In this document: piece after piece, positions 16,356 to 25,966 of the stretch
Numbering within the stretch: the stretch's first letter is position 1
How the letters are laid out: the number at the start of each line of letters is the position of its first letter
Origin: a bacterium
Lineage (GTDB): Bacteria; Actinomycetota; Acidimicrobiia; Spongiisociales; UBA5794
NCBI GenBank assembly: GCA_024226255.1
Contig: JAAELU010000403.1
Location: 1 to 48,936, forward strand
Direction of reading: 5' to 3'
DNA length: 48,936 nt
Made by a program: the position numbers and the translations under genes
The notes under the pieces: model-generated
Database searches by the model: none
Seen by the model: the letters and a program-made list of their open reading frames with translations, nothing else
Told to the model about the DNA's origin: nothing

Positions 16356-17437
16356 GTCGCTGCCTCAATCAGGGCCTTGGCTATGGCCTGGGCGGCGTCT
16401 GGCTTACCGAGACCGGCCGCAATCGACGCCATCATCGCTCTTCTGTCGCGGTCGACGATGAGTTGCTGCAACAGCGCGGGGACCGTGTCGACATCTTCTT
16501 CGGCGACGATCTCGGCACCCCCGGCGGCGGCGAGGTGAGTCGCATTGGCCGCCTGGTGGCCGGCGGCCCCGGCCGCATACGGCACAACCACTGATGGAGT
16601 ACCGGTCACTGCGAGTTCGCTGATGGTCAGGGCCCCTGCCCTCGACAGCACGACATCACTGGCGGCGTAGAAGTACTCCATGTTGTCTTCGAAGGCATGA
16701 ACCTTCCAATCCTGCGCTGAGCCGACCGCCAGCGCCGAAACGGTCTCATAGTGGGCATGACCGGTGAGATGCAGGATCGACATGTCGCCCTCATCGTGAG
16801 CATCGGCAACCCTCTCTGCCACTTCGTTCAGGATCTTGGCACCGAGCGAGCCGCCAAGGACTCCCAAGACCGGTCGGTTGCCGTCGAGGCCGTATCTCTC
16901 GAGCGCCGCCCCCCGCAATGCGTCACGCTGGTAACCGGCCAACGCGGGTCGCAGCGGATTGCCGACTAGGCGCGGGCGGCTCAATTTGGCGGCCGCCTCC
17001 GGAAACGCGATGAAGGATGTCGTGGCTCGCCGCGAGATGAGCTTGTTGGCGAGGCCCGGCACCGCATTCTGCTCGTGAAGAAACACCTTGGCCCCGACGC
17101 GGCGCGCGGCCCACGCCGCAGGTACGGAGATGTAGCCGCCAAATGCAATTGCGACAGTCACGCGGCGCTTCGAGAACTCCTGCTGCATACGCTTGCTGGC
17201 TCGCCACACGACTGCGGGCAGGGCCAGGTTCTCTGCGGACAGAGAACGGCGCAGACCGCGGATATCGACCTCTAGATAGTCGTATCCGGCTGCAGGCACT
17301 GCCGTCGCAGCCATTCGCTTTCCTCCGACGAAGAGAATCTGGTCACGGTCGACGCCGGCCTCGCGGAGAGCATCCGCGACTGCAAGCGCCGGGAAGACGT
17401 GGCCGCCCGTGCCGGCGGCAGCAAAAGCAAACGTCAC
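16352..17437 (-). CDS. murG: UDP-GlcNAc:lipid I N-acetylglucosaminyltransferase
   Basis: MurG transfers GlcNAc from UDP-GlcNAc to lipid I at the inner membrane face, making lipid II. I start it at the GTG at 17437, which overlaps the ftsW stop by 4 bp; a longer open frame upstream is only ftsW read out of phase. The product is 361 residues, normal for the family. Motifs include AAGTGGHVFPALAVA at the N-terminus, FGGYISVPA, LHEQNAVPG, LGGSLGA and the donor-site stretch RAGALTISELAVTGTPSVVVP with GHQAANA. Confidence 0.96.
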   Translation of the reverse strand: MTFAFAAAGTGGHVFPALAVADALREAGVDRDQILFVGGKRMAATAVPAAGYDYLEVDIRGLRRSLSAENLALPAVVWRASKRMQQEFSKRRVTVAIAFGGYISVPAAWAARRVGAKVFLHEQNAVPGLANKLISRRATTSFIAFPEAAAKLSRPRLVGNPLRPALAGYQRDALRGAALERYGLDGNRPVLGVLGGSLGAKILNEVAERVADAHDEGDMSILHLTGHAHYETVSALAVGSAQDWKVHAFEDNMEYFYAASDVVLSRAGALTISELAVTGTPSVVVPYAAGAAGHQAANATHLAAAGGAEIVAEEDVDTVPALLQQLIVDRDRRAMMASIAAGLGKPDAAQAIAKALIEAAT

Positions 17438-18603
17438 TTGGCCACCCCGTACCCCCGCGCCGTAGCGCGGGCAATATTCACTAGTACCCCGGCAGCAGCC
17501 ATATTCGCCAGCATGGCGCTCCCACCGGACGATACGAACGGTAGCGGTACTCCGGTGATCGGCAGCACCACGGCGACGCCGCCGATGTTGATCAACGCCT
17601 GGAAGGTGAGCCACGAGACAAGACCGATGGCAAGCAGCCGTCCGAAGGCGTCGGGGGCCCGCTTGGCGACACTGATTCCGACGAGGGCTAGGACCATGAA
17701 GAGCGCAATGATGGTCAGCGAGCCGGCCAATCCGGTCTCTTCACCAATGATCGAGAAGATGAAGTCGGTGTGGGCGTTGGGTAGGAATGACCACCGTGCC
17801 CTGCTGGCTCCCAGACCGACTCCGAACCATCCTCCGGTGCCGAGAGCAACCAAACTCTGCAATGGTTGAAGACCGTAGCCGAGAGGATCCGCAGCCGGGT
17901 CGAGGAAGGCCAGAATACGTTCCTTCTGATACGGCTGACTCAAGGCGGAGCCCAAAGCCGCCATCGATCCCAAGCTCGCCAAACCAATTACGTAGCGAAG
18001 CGGGGATGTCGAGGCCACCAGGATCGCCACTGCGGTGGCTGCCACGAGAATCGTGGTTCCCAAGTCGGGCTCCATCATCAACAAGAGTGCGGTAATCCCC
18101 AGAGACCCGGCCACAGGCCAGAAGAAGTGGGCGAAGTTGTTCAGGTAGCCCTCTTTGCGGGACAAGGCGGCCGCCAAGAAGACGACAACTGCGAACTTCG
18201 AGAACTCGGATGCCTGCAGCGTGACCGGGCCCACTTCGATCCAGCGGCGCGAGCCGCCGCGAATGCTTCCCCAGGCAAGGGTTGCGACCAGGCCGACCAC
18301 CGAGACCCCGAAGATGAGCCCTGAGTACCGCTTGTACAAACGATACGGGATTCGACTGGCGACTACGAGAACGCCAACTCCGAGCACCGCCCAAATGACC
18401 TGACGCTTGAAATAGAAGAACTGGTCCCCATGCTCGAAGCGGGCAATGACGCTCGACGCGGACAGAATCGCGCCCAATCCAACAACAAGCAGGGTGATCA
18501 CAGGCAGCAGCAACAGCACCGAATTGCGGTCGGCGGCGCGCGCCGCCTCGCGGGCGCGTCGAATCGACCGAGCCCGAGCGATCGGGGTGACGCTGGTTGC
18601 CAT
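17434..18603 (-). CDS. ftsW: SEDS-family peptidoglycan polymerase FtsW
   Basis: FtsW is a polytopic glycosyltransferase that polymerises lipid II at the septum together with its partner class B PBP, here probably the protein at 23746-25476. The product is 389 residues with about ten transmembrane segments. Family motifs include the large extracytoplasmic loop with AHTDFIFSIIGEETG and the C-terminal PLPFVSSGGSAMLANM signature. The N-terminus is Arg/Ala-rich and cytoplasmic. The ATG at 18603 shares one base with the murD stop. Position between murD and murG identifies it as ftsW and not rodA. Confidence 0.96.
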   Translation of the reverse strand: MATSVTPIARARSIRRAREAARAADRNSVLLLLPVITLLVVGLGAILSASSVIARFEHGDQFFYFKRQVIWAVLGVGVLVVASRIPYRLYKRYSGLIFGVSVVGLVATLAWGSIRGGSRRWIEVGPVTLQASEFSKFAVVVFLAAALSRKEGYLNNFAHFFWPVAGSLGITALLLMMEPDLGTTILVAATAVAILVASTSPLRYVIGLASLGSMAALGSALSQPYQKERILAFLDPAADPLGYGLQPLQSLVALGTGGWFGVGLGASRARWSFLPNAHTDFIFSIIGEETGLAGSLTIIALFMVLALVGISVAKRAPDAFGRLLAIGLVSWLTFQALINIGGVAVVLPITGVPLPFVSSGGSAMLANMAAAGVLVNIARATARGYGVAK

Positions 18604-19886
18604 CAGTCGCTCTTCCTCCTTGTGACCAGGTCAGTGAAGATCCGGCCACGTTCGTTGTAGTCATGGAACATGTCGAAGCTGGCGCATCCCGGTGCCAGCA
18701 AGACTGTGTCACCCGGACCGGCTAGTTCGTCGGCCAATTCGATAGCGTGTTCGAGGGACTCGGCCGAGTGAAAGCGCTCGGCGGGGGTGGCCGCGGCAAG
18801 TTCGCCACCAGCCTCGCCGAGGCCGATCACGGCGCGAACCGTCTCGACTCGAGCGAGCGGGCCGAGGTCCAGGCCCTTGTTGCGGCCTCCCGCTATCAGC
18901 ACGACCGACGGATACGCTCTGGCCGCGGCAACTGCGGCATGCGGGTTCGTAGCCTTCGAATCATTGATCCAGCTGACGCCGCCCCACTCACCGACAACCG
19001 TGCGGCGATGTTCGACCGGGGTGAAGCCCTCGATGACTCGATCCATGGCGTCCGCCGAGGCACCCATGCGGGCTGCCAGTGTGGCCGCCGCGGTCAGGTC
19101 CATAGTGAAGGCGGCATCCAGAGACGGACGGCGCAGCTTGGCCTCGCCAACAAACAGATCCTGCCCGACGGGGCCGTTGCCCCCGGCGGGCCGCCGGTGG
19201 CCACTAATCGGAACCAAGGTTGCTGGGAGATCGACAACCGCGGCAACGGCTCCTTCATCGTCTACGTCGTAGACCATGATGTCCGCCGCTTCCTGTCGCT
19301 CCCCGATCCGCCGCTTGGCGGCGGTGTATGCCTCGCTGCTGCCGTGCCAGTCGAGGTGGTCGGGAGCAACATTCAGTATCGCAGCCGCCTGGGGATGAAA
19401 GGTGTCGATGAACTGCAACTGAAAAGACGAGGCCTCAACGACGACCACGTCATGATCACTCCCCGCTACGTCGCTCAGCGCCAGTCCAATGTTGCCGGCT
19501 GCTACGGCATCCACACCGCTCGCCGTCAGGATGTCCGCGGTTGCGGTTGTCACCGTCGTCTTGCCATTCGTTCCGGTGATCGCAACGCACCGGGCGTCCA
19601 GATTGCGGAATCCGAACTCCATTTCGCTGACGAAGTCGACATCAGCCGCAAGCGAGTCCACGATCGGAGCCGCACCCTGAGGAATGCCGGGGCTGGTGAC
19701 CACCAGGTCGATCTCAGCAAGCAGGCGCCGGTCCCACTTGCCTCCGACTGCCGCCACCGACTCGTCGAGGTCGGCCACTGCCGGCTCGTGCCGGTCGTAG
19801 ACGGTGACCTCATGGCCGAGCCGCTGTGCCAGCCGCATCGCGGCCAGGCCGGATACAGCGGCGCCGAGGATGAGAGTGCGACTCAT
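18603..19886 (-). CDS. murD: UDP-N-acetylmuramoyl-L-alanine--D-glutamate ligase
   Basis: MurD is the ATP-dependent ligase that adds D-Glu to UDP-MurNAc-L-Ala. I start it at the ATG at 19886, overlapping the mraY stop by 4 bp; the longer open frame above it covers mraY out of phase. The product is 427 residues. The N-terminal Rossmann motif LILGAAVSGLA is at 5-15, the P-loop GTNGKTT at 105-111, and the C-terminal region has WINDSKATNPHA and the ASFDMFHDYNERG signature near the end. Confidence 0.96.
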   Translation of the reverse strand: MSRTLILGAAVSGLAAMRLAQRLGHEVTVYDRHEPAVADLDESVAAVGGKWDRRLLAEIDLVVTSPGIPQGAAPIVDSLAADVDFVSEMEFGFRNLDARCVAITGTNGKTTVTTATADILTASGVDAVAAGNIGLALSDVAGSDHDVVVVEASSFQLQFIDTFHPQAAAILNVAPDHLDWHGSSEAYTAAKRRIGERQEAADIMVYDVDDEGAVAAVVDLPATLVPISGHRRPAGGNGPVGQDLFVGEAKLRRPSLDAAFTMDLTAAATLAARMGASADAMDRVIEGFTPVEHRRTVVGEWGGVSWINDSKATNPHAAVAAARAYPSVVLIAGGRNKGLDLGPLARVETVRAVIGLGEAGGELAAATPAERFHSAESLEHAIELADELAGPGDTVLLAPGCASFDMFHDYNERGRIFTDLVTRRKSD

Positions 19887-20938
19887 ATTCCACCCTCCGT
19901 CGCCACCAGGAAGTCGGCGTAGAAGAGGCCCACACCGATGGCAACCATGATCCCGGCCAGAATCCAGAATCGGATGATGACGGTCGTCTCGGGCCAGCCC
20001 TTTAGCTCGAAGTGATGGTGGATCGGCGCCATACGGAAGATTCGCTTGCCGAACACTCGGAACGAGAACACCTGGAGAATGACCGAGACCGTGACCATTA
20101 CATAGAGGCCGCCCAGCAGGATGAGAAGCAGGTGGGTATTCGTGAGCAAAGCCAGCGAGGCCAAGGCGCCACCGAGTGCTTGCGACCCGGTGTCTCCCAT
20201 GATGATTTTGGCGGGTGCCGCGTTCCACCAGAGGAATCCGAGAACCGCACCGACAACGGCAGCGGCAAACATCCCAAGATCGAGCGCACCCTCCACTTGA
20301 TAGATCGCAGGGTTACGGAATTGCCAGAAGGCGACCAACACGTATGCGCCAAACACCAGCGAACCGGACCCGGCTACGAGACCATCCAAACCATCGGTGA
20401 GGTTCACGGCGTTGGCTGCTGCAGTGAGCATCAACAAGACGAGCAGGGCGTAGAACCACGGGCCCAGGTCAAGCATGGGAACGCGTGTAATGGTGAGTTC
20501 CGTACTCACCCCGGCGGCGACGGCCCCCCAGGCGAATAGTCCGGCCACCGCCAATTGGCCGAAGAACTTCCACCGCTTGGAGAGGCCCTTGTTCTGTTTC
20601 CGGGCGTACTTGACGAAGTCGTCGAAGAACCCGATTGCTCCCATCCCGAGAAACCCAAGTACCGCGAGCCAGCCGACGGCAGCAAAAGGCTCGACGGAAA
20701 AACCAAAACCATCACCAAACGTGAAGAACTGAAAATGGGCTCCGACGTAGCCAACGACGACCGCAACCAACATGACGACGCCGCCCATGGTGGGAGTGCC
20801 CCGCTTGTGGGCGTGCCCTTCAAGTTCCTCCTGGATGAACTGACCGATGTTGTTGGCTCGCAGCACTCGAATCGCTACCGGGGTCCCGAGAATCGTGATC
20901 AGGAATGAAGTCGTCGCCGCGATGAGAAGCAAGATCAC
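19883..20938 (-). CDS. mraY: Phospho-N-acetylmuramoyl-pentapeptide transferase
   Basis: MraY transfers phospho-MurNAc-pentapeptide to undecaprenyl phosphate, forming lipid I, the first membrane step of wall synthesis. The product is 351 residues with about ten membrane helices. The catalytic aspartates are in GFFDDFVKYARKQNKGLS and NLTDGLDGLVAG, and the histidine motif PIHHHFELKGW lies near the C-terminus. The start is a GTG at 20938 that overlaps the murF stop by 4 bp. Confidence 0.97.
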   Translation of the reverse strand: MILLLIAATTSFLITILGTPVAIRVLRANNIGQFIQEELEGHAHKRGTPTMGGVVMLVAVVVGYVGAHFQFFTFGDGFGFSVEPFAAVGWLAVLGFLGMGAIGFFDDFVKYARKQNKGLSKRWKFFGQLAVAGLFAWGAVAAGVSTELTITRVPMLDLGPWFYALLVLLMLTAAANAVNLTDGLDGLVAGSGSLVFGAYVLVAFWQFRNPAIYQVEGALDLGMFAAAVVGAVLGFLWWNAAPAKIIMGDTGSQALGGALASLALLTNTHLLLILLGGLYVMVTVSVILQVFSFRVFGKRIFRMAPIHHHFELKGWPETTVIIRFWILAGIMVAIGVGLFYADFLVATEGGI

Positions 20939-22281
20939 GTCGTACCTCCCGGCACCGAGTCGGCCATATCAATCAATTGCTCTGCCAATACTTCGAGGCC
21001 AACCGAGCGGGATGCTTTGACGACGATGGTGTCGCCTTCGCGTATGAACCCGCTGAGAATCTCCAGTGCTTGATCGGGAGAAGTGACTCCACGGCCGATT
21101 CCACCGGCGGCCTTCACCAGACCGGGATCTTCTCCGACCATCAATACCGCGGCGTATCCGAGTGAGGCGGCAAGCCGTCCCATCCTCTTGTGCTCCGACG
21201 CGGCGATTCCGCCCAGCTCAGCCATCATTCCAAGCACCGCTATGCGTCGACCACCGAGGCCGGCAACGGTGCGCAGGGCAGCTTCGACCGACGTCGGGTT
21301 GGCGTTGTAGGCGTCGTTGACCACCGTGAAGCGTCCCCGGTGGATCTCCATGCGCCACCGCGAACCGCTAGCTGCATTGAGGCCATTCGTGATCAGCTCG
21401 AGGTCGACTCCCACGGCGAGCGCGGCGGCGGTCGCCGCAGCCGCATTCGCGGGCTGGTGAATCCCGGGCATGCTCAATGACACTTGGCGCTCCCCAGCGG
21501 GAGTCTCGAGGACGAAGCTGGCCAGCCCGGCCGAGTCGATGATCACATCCCGGGCGATCACATCGCCATCCGTTTCGACGCCGAACGTCACAGTGGTTCC
21601 GGGATGGGGACGACGGAGCCGCGGCTCGTCGGCGGGTAGCACAGCAACGCCGTCTGAAGCCAGGCCTTCAACTATCTCCCACTTGGCATCGGCCAATGTC
21701 TCGGTATCGCCGAAGGTCTCGAGATGCACAACGCCAAGGTTGGTAATCACGGCAACGGAAGGACGAACCGCCGGCATCAGCCAATTGAGATGGCCTCGAC
21801 CGCGTGAGCCCATTTCGACGACCAAGGTCGATGCATTGTTGGGAGTTTGGAGGACGGTGAGAGGCACGCCCACCTCGTTGTTGTACGACGCGGGCGAGGC
21901 CCACGAGCCAGGTATGGCGGCCGCGAGCATGTCCTTCGTCGTGGTCTTGCCAGTACTGCCGGTCACAGCAACGACCGGAAGCGTCAGTTCATCGCGCCGC
22001 ATGGCGGCCAAATCGAGCAACGCATCGGCGGTCGAGTCCACTTCAATCCGCGGCTCGAAACCCGTACGCCCCACCTCGACAACCGGTGCGGTTGCGCCGG
22101 CGGCGACGGCACCCTCTACAAAGTCGTGCCCGTCGTGCGTCTCTCCAACGACGGCGACAAAAAGGTCGCCCTTCGAGACGAAGCGGGAGTCAGTGGTAAC
22201 GCCAGAGATGGACGAGTCACCGTCGCCGACCAACTGACCCAGACGAGCCGCCACTGCTGCAAGCTTCCAGTCGAGAGTCAT
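20935..22281 (-). CDS. murF: UDP-MurNAc-tripeptide--D-alanyl-D-alanine ligase
   Basis: MurF adds D-Ala-D-Ala, completing the UDP-MurNAc-pentapeptide. The product is 448 residues. The N-terminal domain carries VTTDSRFVSKGDLFVA, the P-loop is TGSTGKTTTKDML, and NNEVGVPLT and the C-terminal VNDAYNANPTS motif are typical of MurF. It overlaps murE and mraY by 4 bp each. No ddl gene for D-Ala-D-Ala itself is in this window. Confidence 0.96.
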   Translation of the reverse strand: MTLDWKLAAVAARLGQLVGDGDSSISGVTTDSRFVSKGDLFVAVVGETHDGHDFVEGAVAAGATAPVVEVGRTGFEPRIEVDSTADALLDLAAMRRDELTLPVVAVTGSTGKTTTKDMLAAAIPGSWASPASYNNEVGVPLTVLQTPNNASTLVVEMGSRGRGHLNWLMPAVRPSVAVITNLGVVHLETFGDTETLADAKWEIVEGLASDGVAVLPADEPRLRRPHPGTTVTFGVETDGDVIARDVIIDSAGLASFVLETPAGERQVSLSMPGIHQPANAAAATAAALAVGVDLELITNGLNAASGSRWRMEIHRGRFTVVNDAYNANPTSVEAALRTVAGLGGRRIAVLGMMAELGGIAASEHKRMGRLAASLGYAAVLMVGEDPGLVKAAGGIGRGVTSPDQALEILSGFIREGDTIVVKASRSVGLEVLAEQLIDMADSVPGGTT

Positions 22282-23756
22282 GTCGACCCCCCGCCCAGCA
22301 CCGCCAGCTCCTGGGACGCGACAAGACGGTCGTCAAAGTCGATGGTGCGATCGGCAAACTCCTGATAGGGCTCGTGGCCCTTGCCCAGAATGAGCACAAT
22401 GTCCCCGACCTCGGCGAATTCGATGGCCCGGCGGATTGCGATGCGGCGATCAACTTCGCCGATCACCGAATCACCGCGCCCGCCGGCGCCGACGAGAACC
22501 TGCTCGACGAGCAAGGCCGGATCCTCACTGCGGGGATTGTCAGATGTGATGATGGCCACGTGGGCGGTGGCGGCGGCCCGTCCCATCGGGACCCGCTTGC
22601 CGGGATCACGATCGCCGGCGGACCCGACGACGGCAAGCACGCGCCCGGTTGTCGCCTCCCGTGCGGTGGCGATCGATAGCTCCACCGCCTCCGGCGTATG
22701 GGCATAGTCGACGATGATTGCCAGACCACGATCATTCGGCACGGCTTCGAAGCGGCCCGGTATGGCCGGCAAATTCTCGAGTCCATCGACAATCGCCTGG
22801 GTAGCAATATCCAAACGGTGGGCCACCGCAGCAGCCACGAGCGCGTTGGCGGCGTTGAACCGGCCGGCGAGCGGCAACCTGAGGCTGAAGGTGGTCTCGG
22901 GAAGATGCACCGTCACGTCGGTGTGCGAGATTCCCCAGCCCGTCACCTCTCCACTGGCGTCTTGGGAACCTGCGGGACCGAATCCGACTCTGGTTGTGGG
23001 GACTTCAGCCAGCTCGACGAGCCGCTTCCCGGCCGGATCATCGACCCATACAACGGCGTGACGTGTTCTTGCGGCGGTGAAGAGCTGAGCCTTGGCGGCG
23101 AAGTATGCATCCATGGTGTGGTGGAAGTCGAGATGATCCTGAGAGAGGTTGGTGAAGGCCGCAACATCGAACACAATCGAATCGGCTCGTCCCAGAATCA
23201 GGGCGTGAGAGGACACCTCCAATGCGGCGAAATCCACCCCTCGGTCAACCATCCTGCGCAGGAGCCGATGAAGGTCCGTGGACTCAGGCGTGGTGCGCAC
23301 CATTGGAACGAGCTCGCCTGCGATGTGAGCGCCCACTGTGCCGAGGATGCCCGGCGTCAGATTCGCCGCATTGGCAATAGCCTCGAGCATGTGGGTGACG
23401 GTGGTCTTCCCGTTGGTGCCGGTCACTCCGACCATCTGCAGCTCTTCGGCGGGGCGACCGTGTACCACGGAAGCGAGCTCGGCCATCCGGCCCCGTGTGT
23501 CATCCACCACGAGTTCGGGGCATCCGCTGTCCATCTCGTGATCGACAACGACGAGAGAAGCACCGGCGGCGCAGGCTGACGGCACGTGATCGTGGCCATC
23601 GACGATCGAGCCTCGAACCGCGACAAATCCCGATCCGGGAATCACGTCTCGCGAGTCGTGGAACAGATCGGAAACCGGCAAGCTGGCGCCGATCAGCTTC
23701 GCTTCACCGCCGACACTCTCGGCCAGGATGCCGGCCGTCACACCTCTAGCGGACAT
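22278..23756 (-). CDS. murE: UDP-MurNAc-L-alanyl-D-glutamate--2,6-diaminopimelate ligase
   Basis: MurE adds the third residue of the stem peptide. I start it at the ATG at 23756, inside the end of ftsI; the frame extends upstream only as ftsI out of phase. The product is 492 residues. The N-terminal domain has FHDSRDVIPGSGFVA, the P-loop GTNGKTT is at 113-119, and the substrate-selecting motif DNPR is at about 406-409. DNPR is the known signature for meso-diaminopimelate, so this organism should have DAP-type peptidoglycan (inference). It overlaps ftsI by 11 bp. Confidence 0.96.
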   Translation of the reverse strand: MSARGVTAGILAESVGGEAKLIGASLPVSDLFHDSRDVIPGSGFVAVRGSIVDGHDHVPSACAAGASLVVVDHEMDSGCPELVVDDTRGRMAELASVVHGRPAEELQMVGVTGTNGKTTVTHMLEAIANAANLTPGILGTVGAHIAGELVPMVRTTPESTDLHRLLRRMVDRGVDFAALEVSSHALILGRADSIVFDVAAFTNLSQDHLDFHHTMDAYFAAKAQLFTAARTRHAVVWVDDPAGKRLVELAEVPTTRVGFGPAGSQDASGEVTGWGISHTDVTVHLPETTFSLRLPLAGRFNAANALVAAAVAHRLDIATQAIVDGLENLPAIPGRFEAVPNDRGLAIIVDYAHTPEAVELSIATAREATTGRVLAVVGSAGDRDPGKRVPMGRAAATAHVAIITSDNPRSEDPALLVEQVLVGAGGRGDSVIGEVDRRIAIRRAIEFAEVGDIVLILGKGHEPYQEFADRTIDFDDRLVASQELAVLGGGST

Positions 23757-25476
23757 TGGGAGGCACCCCCAGTCGGTGAAGAGCAGCTTCTGCAATGGCG
23801 GCAAACACGGGAGCGGCAGACACGCCCCCAAAACGCATGTCGGAACCGTCCTCGGTCTCACCGCTTGGTGAGTCAAGGACGATGGCAACGACTATGCGCG
23901 GTTCGTCGATCGGGGCAATGCCGATGAAGCTGGCGATACGGTCCTCTTCCGAATATCCCTCGCCCGGAACGAACTTCTCGGTCGTGCCGGTCTTGCCCCC
24001 CACTGTGTATAGATCGACGAGAGCCCTCGATCCGGTTCCCGATTCCACGACTCCCTGGAGCAGGACTCGCATGACGCGAGCTGTCTCTTCGGAAACAACC
24101 GGACGTTCCGTCGGCTCGTAGCGCTGCCGCGTGCCGTCGGCAGATATGACCTCTCGCACGACATGGGGCTCAACAAGAACACCGTCGTTGGCGATGGCGG
24201 AGAAGACCGACGCCATCTGCAGCGGAGTCACATCGACGCGATACCCAATGGCCGTTGAGGGCCCACAGGTCGTGTCACACCAGTCGCGCACATTCTCGAG
24301 TCGGCCGGACGCTTCGCCCGGAAGATCTCCGGAGGCGACCTGGCCTAGGCCGAATGCGCTCAGGTACTCATAGTGCTTCTCGTTACCGAGCAGGTCCTGA
24401 ATGAGAATCGTCCCCACATTTGAGGACTTGGCGACGATCTCAGCGACGGACATCTTCTTGGCCTTGGTGCGCCCGACGTCGGTGTATTCCTTGTCGCCGA
24501 CTTCGAGTGTTCCGGGTACCTTCAATATGGAGCTTGGGGTGACAACGCCCTCTTCAAGCGCGGCGGCCAAAGTCACGACCTTGAGCGTTGAACCCGGCTC
24601 GTACACGTCGGTGACTGCTCGGTTCCGATACGCCTCGGGGTTGGCGTCCGATCGATCATTGGGGTCGAAGGTCGGAGCGTTGACCATCGCCAAGACCTCC
24701 CCCGTCAGGATGTCCATGACAAGTACTGTGCCCGCCAGAGCGTTGTAGTCCTTGACGGCCTGAGCCAGGATTTGCTGGGCGGCGGAGCTGATTTCGCGGT
24801 CGATCGTGAGAATAATGTCGGCGCCCGGCTGCGCTGGGTCGACAACGAACTCACCTTGTGGAATCGGATTGCCGTACGGGTCGCGCTCTACAATCTGTTG
24901 GCCCGGCGTACCTGCCAGAGCCTCGTCGTACTTCCATTCCAGGCCTTCGAGGCCGGCCATGTCGTCATCGCGGACAAAGCCAATAACTTGCGAGGCGAGG
25001 TCACCGGCCGGATAGATGCGCTTCGGTTCGCTGGTGAAGTACACACCGGCCATCTCGGTCTCTTCGACCATGTCACGAATCTCTTGGGCCTGGGCACTCT
25101 CGAGACGGCGGGCAATGTAGGCGAACTGTGAATCAGGCTTGGTGAACCGTTCCTTCAGAACAGATTTAGGCACGCCCACGAGCGGGGCCAGCAGCCTGGC
25201 GGCCGCGGCTGGATCTTCCATGTGGCTCGGATTCGCGGTCACGGTTACGGCGTCGATCGAGACCGCGAGCTCGACGCCGTCTCGGTCATAGATCGTGCCA
25301 CGGGGTGCGGTCAGGGCCTCAGTACGAACTCGCTGCTGCTCACCACGTTCGGCGTGTTTGTCTGCCTCAAAACCTTGGACTCGGACTATACGGAAACCGA
25401 TGCCGGCCCAGGCGACGACAAAGGCGACGCCCAAAACCATGAGACGTCCATCGCGCGGCTGCGTCCGCTTAGGCAT
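23746..25476 (-). CDS. ftsI: Class B penicillin-binding protein (septal transpeptidase FtsI/PBP3)
   Basis: This septal transpeptidase cross-links peptidoglycan and partners FtsW. I choose the ATG at 25476; a TTG seven codons upstream is an alternative. The product is 576 residues: a short cytoplasmic tail, one transmembrane helix (about 12-32), a dimerisation/pedestal domain starting at APRGTIYDRDG, and the transpeptidase domain. Catalytic motifs are Ser296-x-x-Lys in EPGSTLK, SSN in KSSNVGT, and KTGTT. No PASTA domains are present at the C-terminus. Gene position between ftsL-like and murE supports the FtsI identity. Confidence 0.95.
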   Translation of the reverse strand: MPKRTQPRDGRLMVLGVAFVVAWAGIGFRIVRVQGFEADKHAERGEQQRVRTEALTAPRGTIYDRDGVELAVSIDAVTVTANPSHMEDPAAAARLLAPLVGVPKSVLKERFTKPDSQFAYIARRLESAQAQEIRDMVEETEMAGVYFTSEPKRIYPAGDLASQVIGFVRDDDMAGLEGLEWKYDEALAGTPGQQIVERDPYGNPIPQGEFVVDPAQPGADIILTIDREISSAAQQILAQAVKDYNALAGTVLVMDILTGEVLAMVNAPTFDPNDRSDANPEAYRNRAVTDVYEPGSTLKVVTLAAALEEGVVTPSSILKVPGTLEVGDKEYTDVGRTKAKKMSVAEIVAKSSNVGTILIQDLLGNEKHYEYLSAFGLGQVASGDLPGEASGRLENVRDWCDTTCGPSTAIGYRVDVTPLQMASVFSAIANDGVLVEPHVVREVISADGTRQRYEPTERPVVSEETARVMRVLLQGVVESGTGSRALVDLYTVGGKTGTTEKFVPGEGYSEEDRIASFIGIAPIDEPRIVVAIVLDSPSGETEDGSDMRFGGVSAAPVFAAIAEAALHRLGVPPNVR

Positions 25477-25567
25477 ACACGAAACGCCCGTCGTCAACCC
25501 GTTTCCAGGTTCGGCGGCCGCCAGCGTTCGGCCTCTCCACTTTCAATCACCCTCCTAGGGTTGGTAC

Positions 25568-25966
25568 TCACGGCTGCGCAGTGAGTACCGCCTTCAACTG
25601 AGCCCACCGAAACTCGGGGTCGATCCCCTCGACGTCCAGTCCGGGCACTTCGATCTCGATGCGTACGGTGGGGTAAACCAGGCCGATCTCGGCAGCGATT
25701 GCATTGATTCGGTTGGGATCCTGGAGACGGGCCACCTCGACCCGCAGATCCCCCCGCCGGGCTTCCTCGATAGCGATCTGCTCTTCCAGATCGTCGAGTT
25801 CGAAACCGGACCGATCCAGAGATACCCGGGAGAAGATGAGTCCGAAAAAGGCGACGACGACGACTCCTGCGAAGATCAACCAGGGGCGCAGCTTGATCGG
25901 CCTGCGGACGCCTGGTGTCAGCTGCTCTACGTCGAAATCCCCTGAGGGAAGGCGGCGGGCAGTCAT
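25568..25966 (-). CDS. FtsL-like septum protein
   Basis: FtsL is a small bitopic divisome protein that works with FtsQ and activates FtsW-FtsI. The product is 132 residues when started at the ATG at 25966, which overlaps the rsmH stop by 4 bp. It has a cytoplasmic N-terminus, one transmembrane helix (about 30-50), then a leucine/glutamate-rich coiled-coil segment (about 55-95) ending in a proline-containing tail. FtsL sequences are poorly conserved, so the call rests on topology, size and position between rsmH and ftsI. The next gene starts 91 bp downstream. Confidence 0.8.
   Translation of the reverse strand: MTARRLPSGDFDVEQLTPGVRRPIKLRPWLIFAGVVVVAFFGLIFSRVSLDRSGFELDDLEEQIAIEEARRGDLRVEVARLQDPNRINAIAAEIGLVYPTVRIEIEVPGLDVEGIDPEFRWAQLKAVLTAQP

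Noticed and set aside
15261-16538. Long plus-strand open frame opposite murC
   Set aside because: It lies wholly antisense to a clear murC, with no family motifs or ribosome site. High GC content produces such frames. The same applies to 18747-19922 (opposite murD), 27904-29241 (opposite the ATPase) and 5529-6368 (opposite ileS).
17438-17614. N-terminal extension of MurG by 59 residues
   Set aside because: The extra residues are the ftsW end read out of phase. The GTG at 17437 gives the normal MurG start and a 4-bp overlap.
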